From: Dehalococcoidia bacterium | GTDB lineage: Bacteria; Chloroflexota; Dehalococcoidia; GIF9; UBA5620 | Direction: 5' to 3' | NCBI GenBank assembly: GCA_016783225.1 | Contig: JADHWZ010000027.1 | Span: 1-15,921 of the forward strand | DNA: 15,921 bases | Program-made: the position numbers and the translations under genes | The notes under the pieces: generated by a model | Databases searched by the model: none | Told to the model about the DNA's origin: nothing | The model's input: the letters and a program-made list of their open reading frames with translations, nothing else | Shown: positions 1-5,895 of the stretch, one piece after another | Layout: each line of letters starts with the position of its first letter | How positions within the stretch are numbered: the stretch's first letter is position 1

Positions 1-372
1 TGGGTTGACCAACCTACCGAGCATGCGAACAACCTCATCGTTAGGTTTTAGAGTCAGACTCTCCTTACTTATCATCAAGCCTTTAGCCCACGCGTCAAGC
101 CCGTCACTATAGCCACCTATTCGTGTACCATAGCAATTAGTCGTGTGGCCCCAACAGCATGGGTAAATACGAGCAAACTCTTGCCCATGTTGTTTAACTC
201 CAATAAATCTTGGGTCTTGGTCTTCTTTAGTCCTTTTGCGCTGGGAAGCTAATGCAGTAAACCTGTGACCATTTGGCGTTACTAGCTGCTGTTCACCAGC
301 ATCATCTAAGCGTTTCCAAACAATATCAAATCTACTCTGTAGTATCTTTTGACTTTGATGCCGTATACTCAT
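1..372 (-). CDS. Hypothetical protein, 3' end cut by window edge
   Basis: Reading the minus strand from an ATG at 372 gives 124 codons without a stop up to base 1, so the gene continues beyond the window. The protein begins MSIRHQSQKILQSRFD and contains a PCCWGHTTNCYG segment around residues 71-82 with three cysteines and a histidine, which could bind a metal. I do not recognise the family. No clear ribosome binding site precedes the ATG. The ATG overlaps the stop of the small upstream ORF as ATGA (369-372), which would fit translational coupling. The same frame also has a GTG at 414, fourteen codons upstream, just after an in-frame TAA. It lies in the AT-richer accessory region with other minus-strand genes. 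Confidence 0.5.
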   Translation of the reverse strand, partial: MSIRHQSQKILQSRFDIVWKRLDDAGEQQLVTPNGHRFTALASQRKRTKEDQDPRFIGVKQHGQEFARIYPCCWGHTTNCYGTRIGGYSDGLDAWAKGLMISKESLTLKPNDEVVRMLGRLVNP

Positions 373-581
373 TGCATTAGCCTGTAACTGACCTGCCCCC
401 AGCAATTGTACCACGTCTTAATCCGTAGTTGTTGGAGCGCAAACCCGTATGATTGCCTGGGGGTAGAAGCGCAGAAGTAACAGATCTTGTCACAGCGGAA
501 ATCAGGGGCGTATACGTGAGTTGTTTCTGGATTTCGGCGGGCTATCGGCTTTATTTTCTGTGACCTGCGCCCATAAGTCAT
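369..581 (-). CDS. Small hypothetical ORF, doubtful
   Basis: This is a 70-residue frame with a CDKICYFC cysteine cluster in the middle (about residues 30-37). It is basic at the N-terminus and has no membrane segment or family I recognise. No Shine-Dalgarno sequence is visible before the ATG at 581. The only argument for it is position: its TGA overlaps the ATG of the next minus-strand gene as ATGA, and it lies between two genes of the same direction. It could equally be a chance frame, or the decayed N-terminal part of the downstream gene in another frame. Confidence 0.25.
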   Translation of the reverse strand: MTYGRRSQKIKPIARRNPETTHVYAPDFRCDKICYFCASTPRQSYGFALQQLRIKTWYNCWGQVSYRLMQ

Positions 582-608
582 ACCAAGTTCTAAGTTAGTC
601 TGGCTGAG

Positions 609-646
609 GGCATTTCAAGTTCAAACTAACATTCCGATGAAATGCC
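609..646. repeat. Inverted repeat behind the UDG-like gene
   Basis: GGCATTTCA (609-617) pairs perfectly with TGAAATGCC (638-646), a 9-bp stem with a 20-nt loop. It begins two bases after the stop codon of the minus-strand gene 649-1497. No T-run follows on the minus strand, so it is not a classical intrinsic terminator, but a 3'-end stabilising or terminating role is plausible. Confidence 0.4.
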
Positions 647-648
647 AA

Positions 649-1497
649 CTACTTAGGTAAGCCTCCGAACTTCTCCGATATACATTTTTTCATTTCTCTG
701 AAGTAGTACCAATCAACCTGTATAGCTTTGCGTATCAGCCCCGCCTTATCTGGAGTCCCTTGTATTACGGCTCGTAAACCCAGTTTGTCCGGTTCTGGGT
801 CGCACCCCTCATTTCTAATCAAACGCTTACCTTTTGGTACCCATCGGGAGCTCAGGTTCAAGCGACCTGGGAAAGGTATTTTGATAAGCGTGGTGTGCTT
901 GCCATCTTGCTGCAGACCTCTTCTCAGAGCATTGGCTACATCATTACCTGCACCGATGATTAAATCCGGCTGCAACACTTCAACTTCATACTTGGAATAG
1001 CATTTCCACATCGTATCGTATATGTCCAGGGGAGGGTTAGCATCCAGACGGGTGCCATCTCCCTTCTGTCGATAGAATGAGAACTTTACGAAATTTGTAA
1101 CGGCGATTTTGTCATCAACGTTATCTGATGGTTCATAGTCTGTATTCGGATAGGCATCCAACGCCAATGCAGCAATAACCTTGAGATGCCCATCGTCGTA
1201 CGGAGTTATAGAAACACTCGGTTTGTCAGGATAGTAATATTGGCGTAGCATACCTTTGTCAGATCTCTTTCGCCACACTGTGACAGCACTTGGAGTCCGG
1301 GCAAGATTTTGAGACATAGCGTATATCAGGACTCGGGGTGTCGGACCAAAGTACAGCTTACCTATGTAGGGTACGTATGGTCCCAAATATTCGCCGTTCG
1401 CATTCACTACATTGTCGTAGTAATCCTGAGGGGCGTAGCTTTGTTGTGAATGGTGCGATATTAGAGCGGCCTTTGCTACTTCAACGTCCGACTGCAT
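649..1497 (-). CDS. Possible uracil-DNA glycosylase-fold protein
   Basis: The protein has 282 residues and a Shine-Dalgarno-like GAGGA just before the ATG. The order of motifs resembles the UDG superfamily. A strand-loop PRVLIYAMSQNLA (residues 54-66) sits where the family has its catalytic GxxPG loop. VTNFVKFSF (133-141) resembles the TNxVKC segment. LQPDLIIGAGNDVANALRRG (175-194) resembles the conserved KPxxIxxLGxxAxxAL helix. IPFPGRLNLSSRW (207-219) sits where the HPSP loop is expected. Neither catalytic motif is canonical: the first lacks the usual Asp/Glu and the second lacks His. If the fold is right, the enzyme may be inactive or act on something else. The C-terminal 60 residues are unassigned. 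UDG-fold proteins occur in defence and repair loci, but no partner gene is visible. The assignment rests on pattern recognition only. Confidence 0.45.
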   Translation of the reverse strand: MQSDVEVAKAALISHHSQQSYAPQDYYDNVVNANGEYLGPYVPYIGKLYFGPTPRVLIYAMSQNLARTPSAVTVWRKRSDKGMLRQYYYPDKPSVSITPYDDGHLKVIAALALDAYPNTDYEPSDNVDDKIAVTNFVKFSFYRQKGDGTRLDANPPLDIYDTMWKCYSKYEVEVLQPDLIIGAGNDVANALRRGLQQDGKHTTLIKIPFPGRLNLSSRWVPKGKRLIRNEGCDPEPDKLGLRAVIQGTPDKAGLIRKAIQVDWYYFREMKKCISEKFGGLPK

Positions 1498-1674
1498 GGT
1501 ATGTCCTCGCTTGGGTTGTTGCCCATCTTATATCGCATTGTAGGATTATCCCCCCTCCTCTGGGGGTCGAGACGTTACAGGCTGGGTGAGGAATTCGGCA
1601 TATACAATTGGGCTCAACTTGCTTCAGGCAACCGCCAACTCGCTAACGATTTCACGAAGACTTGACGCCATTGG

Positions 1675-2160
1675 TCACTTCCTTCCTCCCAGTCTCAGCG
1701 ACAGGAAATAGCCAGCCACTATAAGAGCGTATCCGAGCAGAATGGTAATGACGCTACCTACTGCAATCCGAAGATCAAAAGTAGGTGTGGTCGCTGAAAC
1801 GTGAGCGTAGCTAAGAAAAGCAATGCCCACACCTGTTACGCCGATACCGGTGTGAGTTAGCCACCCAGGTTTTAGTTCTCTATACAGTTCCTCTAAGCGC
1901 TTCGACATCCCACTTACAACCTTATTCAGCTCGGCAAGTTGGCTCTGCACGTCTCTTGAGTCTTGGGTTATTTGGTCACTCTGTAGGGTATCTATATCAG
2001 GTGCAGTCACACGTTCCTCATTGGCTCTTTCTCTCTGTTTCTTGATATTGCGCCTCCTAAGCAAGAATGAACCGCCAATGATCAAACCGAGAAATGCATA
2101 AGTCCACAGTCTTCTTCTCGGGTTATCGTGCCTTTCGTTGCTAGCTTGTGTATCGTCCAT
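1675..2160 (-). CDS. Coiled-coil membrane protein, three predicted helices
   Basis: This 161-residue protein has a strong ribosome binding site (GGAGGGAGGG just before ATG 2160). A hydrophobic helix spans about residues 18-34 and is followed by a very basic stretch (RRRNIKKQRERA). Residues 56-97 are polar and heptad-like (LQSD...LAELNKVVSGMSKRLEELYREL), probably a coiled coil. Two more hydrophobic segments lie at about 104-122 and 131-155, and the protein ends in RLGGRK. By the positive-inside rule the basic stretch after helix 1 and the coiled coil should be cytoplasmic. I recognise no family. It lies on the same strand as its neighbours but is separated from each by 177-240 bases, so it may be transcribed alone. 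Confidence 0.7.
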   Translation of the reverse strand: MDDTQASNERHDNPRRRLWTYAFLGLIIGGSFLLRRRNIKKQRERANEERVTAPDIDTLQSDQITQDSRDVQSQLAELNKVVSGMSKRLEELYRELKPGWLTHTGIGVTGVGIAFLSYAHVSATTPTFDLRIAVGSVITILLGYALIVAGYFLSLRLGGRK

Positions 2161-2285
2161 TCATCCCTCCCTCCTAATGTACTAAAGTGCCCGCTGCTCG
2201 CATCACACACAATATGTCAACCCAATTATACACCGACCGCAAACGAAGGGAAACGCCCGCCGAGTCTAATCCCCAATTCTTTCCC

Positions 2286-2315
2286 CTTATGTGAAATACC
2301 CCATTGAGAACGCTT
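2286..2315 (-). repeat. 30-base dispersed repeat, copy 1
   Basis: On the minus strand this reads AAGCGTTCTCAATGGGG followed by TATTTCACATAAG. It matches copy 2 (3185-3214) at 27 of 30 bases, including 23 identical bases in a row, and copy 3 (4677-4706) at 27 of 30. All three copies point the same way. It lies between the 2401-2904 and 1675-2160 genes. Confidence 0.75.
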
Positions 2316-2323
2316 AAAGTCCC

Positions 2324-2340
2324 AAGAATCGAGGATTCTT
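2324..2340. repeat. Perfect 7-bp hairpin
   Basis: AAGAATC (2324-2330), loop GAG, GATTCTT (2334-2340). It lies 60 bases beyond the stop of the minus-strand gene 2401-2904 and 8 bases from repeat copy 1. There is no T-run on either side, so a terminator role is uncertain; it may belong to the same mobile remnant as the repeat. Confidence 0.4.
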
Positions 2341-2400
2341 CTTGAAAGTGATACGCTTGGGCCTTGAAACATGACCATTCTCCACGTCTTTACTCTTCTT

Positions 2401-2904
2401 TTACCATCTGATTCTGAAAATGATTTTACAGGTTCCATTGCAGTTGTTGGTGTTTCTATCCGTAATAGCCTCGCCCTCAAGGCCCAAGGCTTTGAGCCAG
2501 GAATCGAATCTCGTTTTGGCTGCACATCGGTGAATTTCCGTGATTCCTGCTTTGCTCAGGTTCTTATAGACATAGCATTCCAGGACGTGCCCTAAGAGTG
2601 AGCTATTATCCAGGGGCTTAAACTCATACTTGTGTTCTTCAGGGAAATAGAGATCGGCGAGGATTACCATCAGTGCTTCAAGGTCGTCAATATTCTTGAT
2701 CTTCCCGTAATCGGTCTCTGCAATTAATTGTTTGATTTCCGTTTTCCCGAAGGACTTAGTTACTGCGAGATTCAGTTTAGTGGCGGTATCGAAGCCAAGT
2801 TCTTCTATCGATTTCAAGAACGACCTTGCATCGTGTAAGACCCAGACGTTCCGTAGGACCTTTTCTTTTTGCTCGGATGTAAGCTTAACTTGTTTCGGAC
2901 TCAT
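2401..2904 (-). CDS. DUF6125 / L-2-amino-thiazoline-4-carboxylate hydrolase-like protein
   Basis: The protein has 167 residues, with GGGAGGT ten bases before ATG 2904. The N-terminal pattern (VLRNVWVLHDARSFLKSIEE, residues 17-36, with W21, H24, D25 and F29), followed by GFDTATKLN and a GKTEIKQL helix, matches my memory of the DUF6125 family and the related L-2-amino-thiazoline-4-carboxylic acid hydrolase family. The C-terminal half has ECYVYKNLSKAGITEIHRC (109-127), RFDSWLKALG and a final CNGTC pair (C155, C159), in line with the cysteine-containing end of these proteins. The reaction is unknown for DUF6125; hydrolysis of the thiazoline is known only for the named relative. Most DUF6125 proteins I recall are somewhat longer. 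It is flanked on both sides by copies of the 30-base repeat. Confidence 0.55.
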   Translation of the reverse strand: MSPKQVKLTSEQKEKVLRNVWVLHDARSFLKSIEELGFDTATKLNLAVTKSFGKTEIKQLIAETDYGKIKNIDDLEALMVILADLYFPEEHKYEFKPLDNSSLLGHVLECYVYKNLSKAGITEIHRCAAKTRFDSWLKALGLEGEAITDRNTNNCNGTCKIIFRIRW

Positions 2905-3070
2905 GTCTTAATACCTCCCTTCTGACTTTTCAAGGAATCTCTCCTCCAAATCCTGGATACTGATAAGAGTTTCGCGGCTTTAGCGCTTTTGACTATTCAC
3001 CGAAATAAAATGTGCGACCTCTAAAATGGTAGCCTGTGTCATGCTCAATCTCATTATATGGCCTCGACTG

Positions 3071-3082
3071 GTTGAGCTCAAC
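3071..3082. repeat. 12-bp perfect palindrome
   Basis: GTTGAGCTCAAC is a perfect dyad. It could be a dimeric regulator site, but it lies about 360 bases upstream of the nearest promoter seen (3438), so a link is unproven. Confidence 0.3.
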
Positions 3083-3121
3083 ACTTCAACCGCTGTCCCC
3101 GGTCTACTTTGCGTTCCGTTT

Positions 3122-3139
3122 TTGTCCTGATAAGGACAA
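3122..3139. repeat. 7-bp stem, 4-base loop hairpin
   Basis: TTGTCCT (3122-3128), loop GATA, AGGACAA (3133-3139). On the plus strand the Ts come before the stem, not after it, and on the minus strand As follow, so it does not look like an intrinsic terminator in either direction. Confidence 0.4.
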
Positions 3140-3184
3140 CTCCCCGCTTAGGGATAAGGAGGGTATCTCCCTGAAATCCTTCCT

Positions 3185-3214
3185 CTTATGTGAAATACCC
3201 CATTGAGGGCGGTT
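3185..3214 (-). repeat. 30-base dispersed repeat, copy 2
   Basis: On the minus strand it reads AACCGCCCTCAATGGGG then TATTTCACATAAG. It shares 23 consecutive bases with copy 1 and has the same orientation. Copies 1 and 2 are about 900 bases apart and enclose the 2401-2904 gene. Confidence 0.75.
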
Positions 3215-3437
3215 AGTTTATTCGGAGAATAGATTGTCGTACTCTGGCTTGGGTGGATTGGAACATCGGCTCCAATCATGCCTAGAGCGGATGCTCCAGG
3301 CTACCCCTACTTTCATCATTGGTTGGTGGGCACGTGTCCATGTCCGTTTGTTTGTTTGGTATTGAATTGCCAGAATTATCCCCTGTGTTAGGGTCGGGAA
3401 GTCACAGCCTGTCCTCAGAACCGACGAGCACAATGCG

Positions 3438-3466
3438 TTGACAGCTAGGGTCTATGAACATATAAT
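3438..3466 (+). promoter_or_regulatory. Perfect consensus housekeeping promoter
   Basis: TTGACA at 3438-3443, a 17-base spacer, and TATAAT at 3461-3466. All twelve bases match the sigma-70-type consensus at the optimal spacing. Transcription should begin near 3473, giving a short leader of about 28 bases before the Fe-S gene at 3502, whose ribosome binding site AAAGGAG is at 3488-3494. It is the strongest promoter candidate for the whole plus-strand cluster. Confidence 0.8.
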
Positions 3467-3501
3467 GCTCCCACGGGAACTAAATACAAAGGAGAGCAAT
3501 A

Positions 3502-4533
3502 ATGTGGGATGCTTCAAAGTGCGACCTGTGCGGCGACTGTCTGGTGAAGTGCCGTTATGTCGATTATGACAAGGATAGGGCAGTTGCTGAGATCAAGCTG
3601 CTCATGGAGGGCAAAAACGCCGACATCCTCAGCACGTGTACCACCTGCGTCGCCTGTAATGACTACTGCCCGACGGGAGCCGATCCCTCTAACCTCATCT
3701 TCAAGATGCAGGAGAAGATGGGCACCTGTCCCATAGTGGTAGTCGGTAAACCGGCACTCGAGCAATTGGTCAGCGGACTCGAGGGACGGGGAGACCCCAG
3801 GCAGCTGATACCGGGCGACCCTGATAAGCCGGTCCTCTCACTCGACGGCTTCCAGTATGAGCAGTTCCCCGATGGCACCCTTGACAGCCAGCTATTCAAG
3901 GGCATGACCGTCGTCAGGGGTGGTGAGTATATGTCCCTCGCCGGCTGTGTGCATATGGGTGGGGAGAGCTTTGTTGAGAAGTACGGCCAGGGGGTCATTG
4001 ACAAGCTCGCCAGTTTGGGCAAAGACATCGTGTACATCCACAATGAGGGTTTTGTTCTAGTGCATGTCAAGGCCAAGGAGTACGGTTTCAACGTTCCCTT
4101 CAAGTACATGCACCTCTTCGAGTACCTGCGCAACTATCTGAGGGACCACCAGAATGACATCACCAAGCTGGGCAAGAAGGTCGCCTACCAGGCTAACTGC
4201 GCCACCAGATGGATCCCGGAGCATGATGCCTTCCTTGACGAGGTCTTCGAGCTTGTCGGCGTGGAACGGCCGGCCAGGCAGTATGAGCGGTTGAACGCCG
4301 TCTGCTGCAGCGGGCCCCTTATCTACACCAACAGGGAGTTGGCCATTGACATCCAGAAGAAGAACTTCGAGGACGCCATCAAATTCGGCGCCGATGCCCT
4401 GATAACTTCCTGCCCCATATGCGACGGAGTGCTCCGGCGACCCAGTTCACAGTCTGGTCTGCCCAAGATCTTTATCACTGACCTGTGCCGCATTGCTCTC
4501 GGTGAAAAGCCCTGGCCAGAAGGCTCCGGGTAG
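3502..4533 (+). CDS. HdrC-HdrB-like Fe-S fusion protein
   Basis: This 343-residue soluble electron-transfer protein has two ferredoxin-type motifs at its N-terminus: C7-x2-C10-x2-C13-x3-C17 and C46-x2-C49-x2-C52-x3-C56-P. Each should carry a [4Fe-4S] cluster, as in HdrC. The C-terminal half has one CCG domain: C233, then CC at 268-269 and CPIC at 304-307, with 34 residues in each interval. This is the spacing of the non-cubane cluster motif in HdrB, GlcF and LutA. A first CCG domain seems degenerate, with only C149 (LAGCVHMGG) obvious. The protein is therefore shorter than a full HdrD. AAAGGAG stands seven bases before the ATG and a consensus promoter lies upstream. As first gene of the cluster it may move electrons to or from the flavoenzymes encoded downstream; the partner is inferred. 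Confidence 0.8.
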   Translation: MWDASKCDLCGDCLVKCRYVDYDKDRAVAEIKLLMEGKNADILSTCTTCVACNDYCPTGADPSNLIFKMQEKMGTCPIVVVGKPALEQLVSGLEGRGDPRQLIPGDPDKPVLSLDGFQYEQFPDGTLDSQLFKGMTVVRGGEYMSLAGCVHMGGESFVEKYGQGVIDKLASLGKDIVYIHNEGFVLVHVKAKEYGFNVPFKYMHLFEYLRNYLRDHQNDITKLGKKVAYQANCATRWIPEHDAFLDEVFELVGVERPARQYERLNAVCCSGPLIYTNRELAIDIQKKNFEDAIKFGADALITSCPICDGVLRRPSSQSGLPKIFITDLCRIALGEKPWPEGSG

Positions 4534-4676
4534 CCAAGCTCCATTCCAGGTAGTTGCGGGATTGATGGCATGGAGCCTCTCGGTTGAGGCACGTAGCAGA
4601 GACAATGCTCTCAGACCTCTACGGCGGACCAGGGACTGGTTTTGTCGTGCTCGGGACGCCTGGCTAGAACTTTTCC

Positions 4677-4706
4677 CTTATGTGAAACACCCCATAGAGA
4701 GCGCTT
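4677..4706 (-). repeat. 30-base dispersed repeat, copy 3
   Basis: On the minus strand it reads AAGCGCTCTCTATGGGG then TGTTTCACATAAG, matching copy 1 at 27 of 30 bases. It lies in the 230-base gap between the Fe-S gene and the cyclodeaminase-like gene, ending 57 bases before the latter's TTG start. Confidence 0.7.
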
Positions 4707-4750
4707 CACTGCTATCTCAAAAAATGCGGGACGTGCTGCTCAACTGGGAG

Positions 4751-4757
4751 AAAGGAG
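4751..4757 (+). promoter_or_regulatory. Ribosome binding site selecting a TTG start
   Basis: AAAGGAG lies six bases before TTG 4764. The only nearby ATG (4794) has no comparable site before it, which favours the TTG. Confidence 0.55.
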
Positions 4758-4763
4758 CCCCTT

Positions 4764-5765
4764 TTGGAGATAAGTCTGGGTGAACGGTTTGATATGCCAG
4801 CAGTCCTTGTGCTGGGGGCAGGCGAAATACGGGAATTGATCAGCATGGGCGAGGCGCTAGAGGTTGTTGAAAAGGCCTTCAGGCTGGGAGCTGAGGGTAA
4901 GGCCGTTATGCCCCCCAAGCTGTACCTGGAGCTTCCGGATTACCACGGCGATTTCAGGGCTATGCCATGCTATGTTGACGGGATTGCTGGGCTCAAATGG
5001 GTATGCGCATACCCGGATAACAAGCGCCGCAATCTACCAAGCGTGATAGCTACAATTATCCTATCCGACCCTAAGACAGGGTGTCCCCTTGCTATTATGG
5101 ACGGCACGTATATTACCGAGATCAGGACTGGGGCTGCAGGAGGCATAGCCGCCAAGTACCTGGCCAGGAGAGACTCATCTGTTGTCGGAGTAATAGGGGC
5201 CGGCGTACAGGCCAGGTCACAACTGTCGGCCATAAGCCAGGTGCTGACGGAGGTTAGAGTGGTGAAGGTATTTGACCAGAATAAGGATGCCAGTCTGAAG
5301 TATGTGCGGGACATGGAGGCAGAGCTGAATATCAACGTTCGCGCCGTGGAGACTGTCCGTGAGGCAACAGAGGCCGATGTTGTGGTGACCGCCACTCCGT
5401 CAACAACGCCGGTTGTTAGCCGGCAGTACATCAAGGCGGGGACTCACATAAACGCCATCGGTGCGGATGCCAGGGGCAAGCAGGAGCTGGAAGGAGAGCT
5501 GCTAAAGAGCGCCAAAGTCGTAGTTGACGACTTCGAACAGGCCTGTCACTCAGGTGAAATCAATGTCCCATTGTCACGGGGCACATTGAAGGTCGACGAA
5601 GTCTACGGGACTCTGGGCGAGGTTGTGGCTAACGCCAAGAGGGGACGCGAAAACGACCAGGAGATAACCGTTTTCGATTCAACCGGGCTGGCAATACAGG
5701 ATATCGCCTGTGCCAGGTTCGTATACGAAAAAGCTCAAGGGAGAAAGGGTTCTGCGTCGCGTTGA
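4764..5765 (+). CDS. Ornithine cyclodeaminase / mu-crystallin family protein
   Basis: The family includes ornithine cyclodeaminase (ornithine to proline plus ammonia), alanine dehydrogenase, ketimine reductases and related NAD(P)-dependent enzymes. Its marks are GLKWV (K78, the usual substrate lysine), TEIRTGAAGG (118-127), the dinucleotide-binding VGVIGAGVQARSQL (141-154), HINAIGADARGKQEL (228-242, with D235 at the catalytic aspartate position) and DSTGLAIQDIA (305-315). At 333 residues the length is normal. The start is probably TTG 4764, with AAAGGAG six bases upstream; ATG 4794 (residue 11, MPAVLVLG) is the alternative. Substrate cannot be read from sequence. Next to an aminotransferase it may reduce a cyclic imine or release ammonia from an amino acid in the same pathway. 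Confidence 0.85.
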   Translation: MEISLGERFDMPAVLVLGAGEIRELISMGEALEVVEKAFRLGAEGKAVMPPKLYLELPDYHGDFRAMPCYVDGIAGLKWVCAYPDNKRRNLPSVIATIILSDPKTGCPLAIMDGTYITEIRTGAAGGIAAKYLARRDSSVVGVIGAGVQARSQLSAISQVLTEVRVVKVFDQNKDASLKYVRDMEAELNINVRAVETVREATEADVVVTATPSTTPVVSRQYIKAGTHINAIGADARGKQELEGELLKSAKVVVDDFEQACHSGEINVPLSRGTLKVDEVYGTLGEVVANAKRGRENDQEITVFDSTGLAIQDIACARFVYEKAQGRKGSASR

Positions 5766-5800
5766 GCGACAGTCGTTGATGTTACGAGAGAGCTTTGGAA

Positions 5801-5833
5801 GAGAGCCGGAGCTTCTGAGGCGGCTCCGCTCTC
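5801..5833 (+). repeat. Strong bulged hairpin between genes
   Basis: GAGAG (5801-5805), bulged C5806 and CGGAGC (5807-5812) pair with GCTCCG (5823-5828) and CTCTC (5829-5833): eleven GC-rich pairs around a 10-base loop. No T-run follows, so it is unlikely to be an intrinsic terminator. In the 130-base gap between two co-directional genes it could be an mRNA processing or stability element. Confidence 0.5.
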
Positions 5834-5895
5834 CAGTATGGCGGAATCTGCGGAGCAAGCGACAAGAGGAAGGATAGGATAACGAGGAGGTAGAA

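Larger units (their letters stand above)
2905..3437. other. Gene-poor interval with palindromes and a repeat
   Basis: I find no convincing gene between the minus-strand gene ending its 5' side at 2904 and the promoter at 3438. The interval holds a 12-bp palindrome (3071), a 7-bp hairpin (3122-3139) and repeat copy 2 (3185). A 71-codon minus frame (3218-3433) has neither a ribosome binding site nor family resemblance. The interval may be the scar of a lost mobile element. Confidence 0.5.

Noticed and set aside
1551..1566. CCCCC/GGGGG hairpin as a terminator
   Set aside because: Only five pairs with no T-run in either direction.
2215..2220. TTGACA on the minus strand upstream of the 1675-2160 gene
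   Set aside because: No acceptable -10 box at 16-18 bases; the nearby TATAAT (2225-2230) lies on the wrong side of it.
2226..2525. 99-codon minus-strand frame
   Set aside because: It overlaps the 3' end of the DUF6125-like gene in another frame and runs through the repeat; no ribosome binding site or family.
3218..3433. 71-codon minus-strand frame
   Set aside because: No ribosome binding site, no recognisable family and unusual composition; probably chance.
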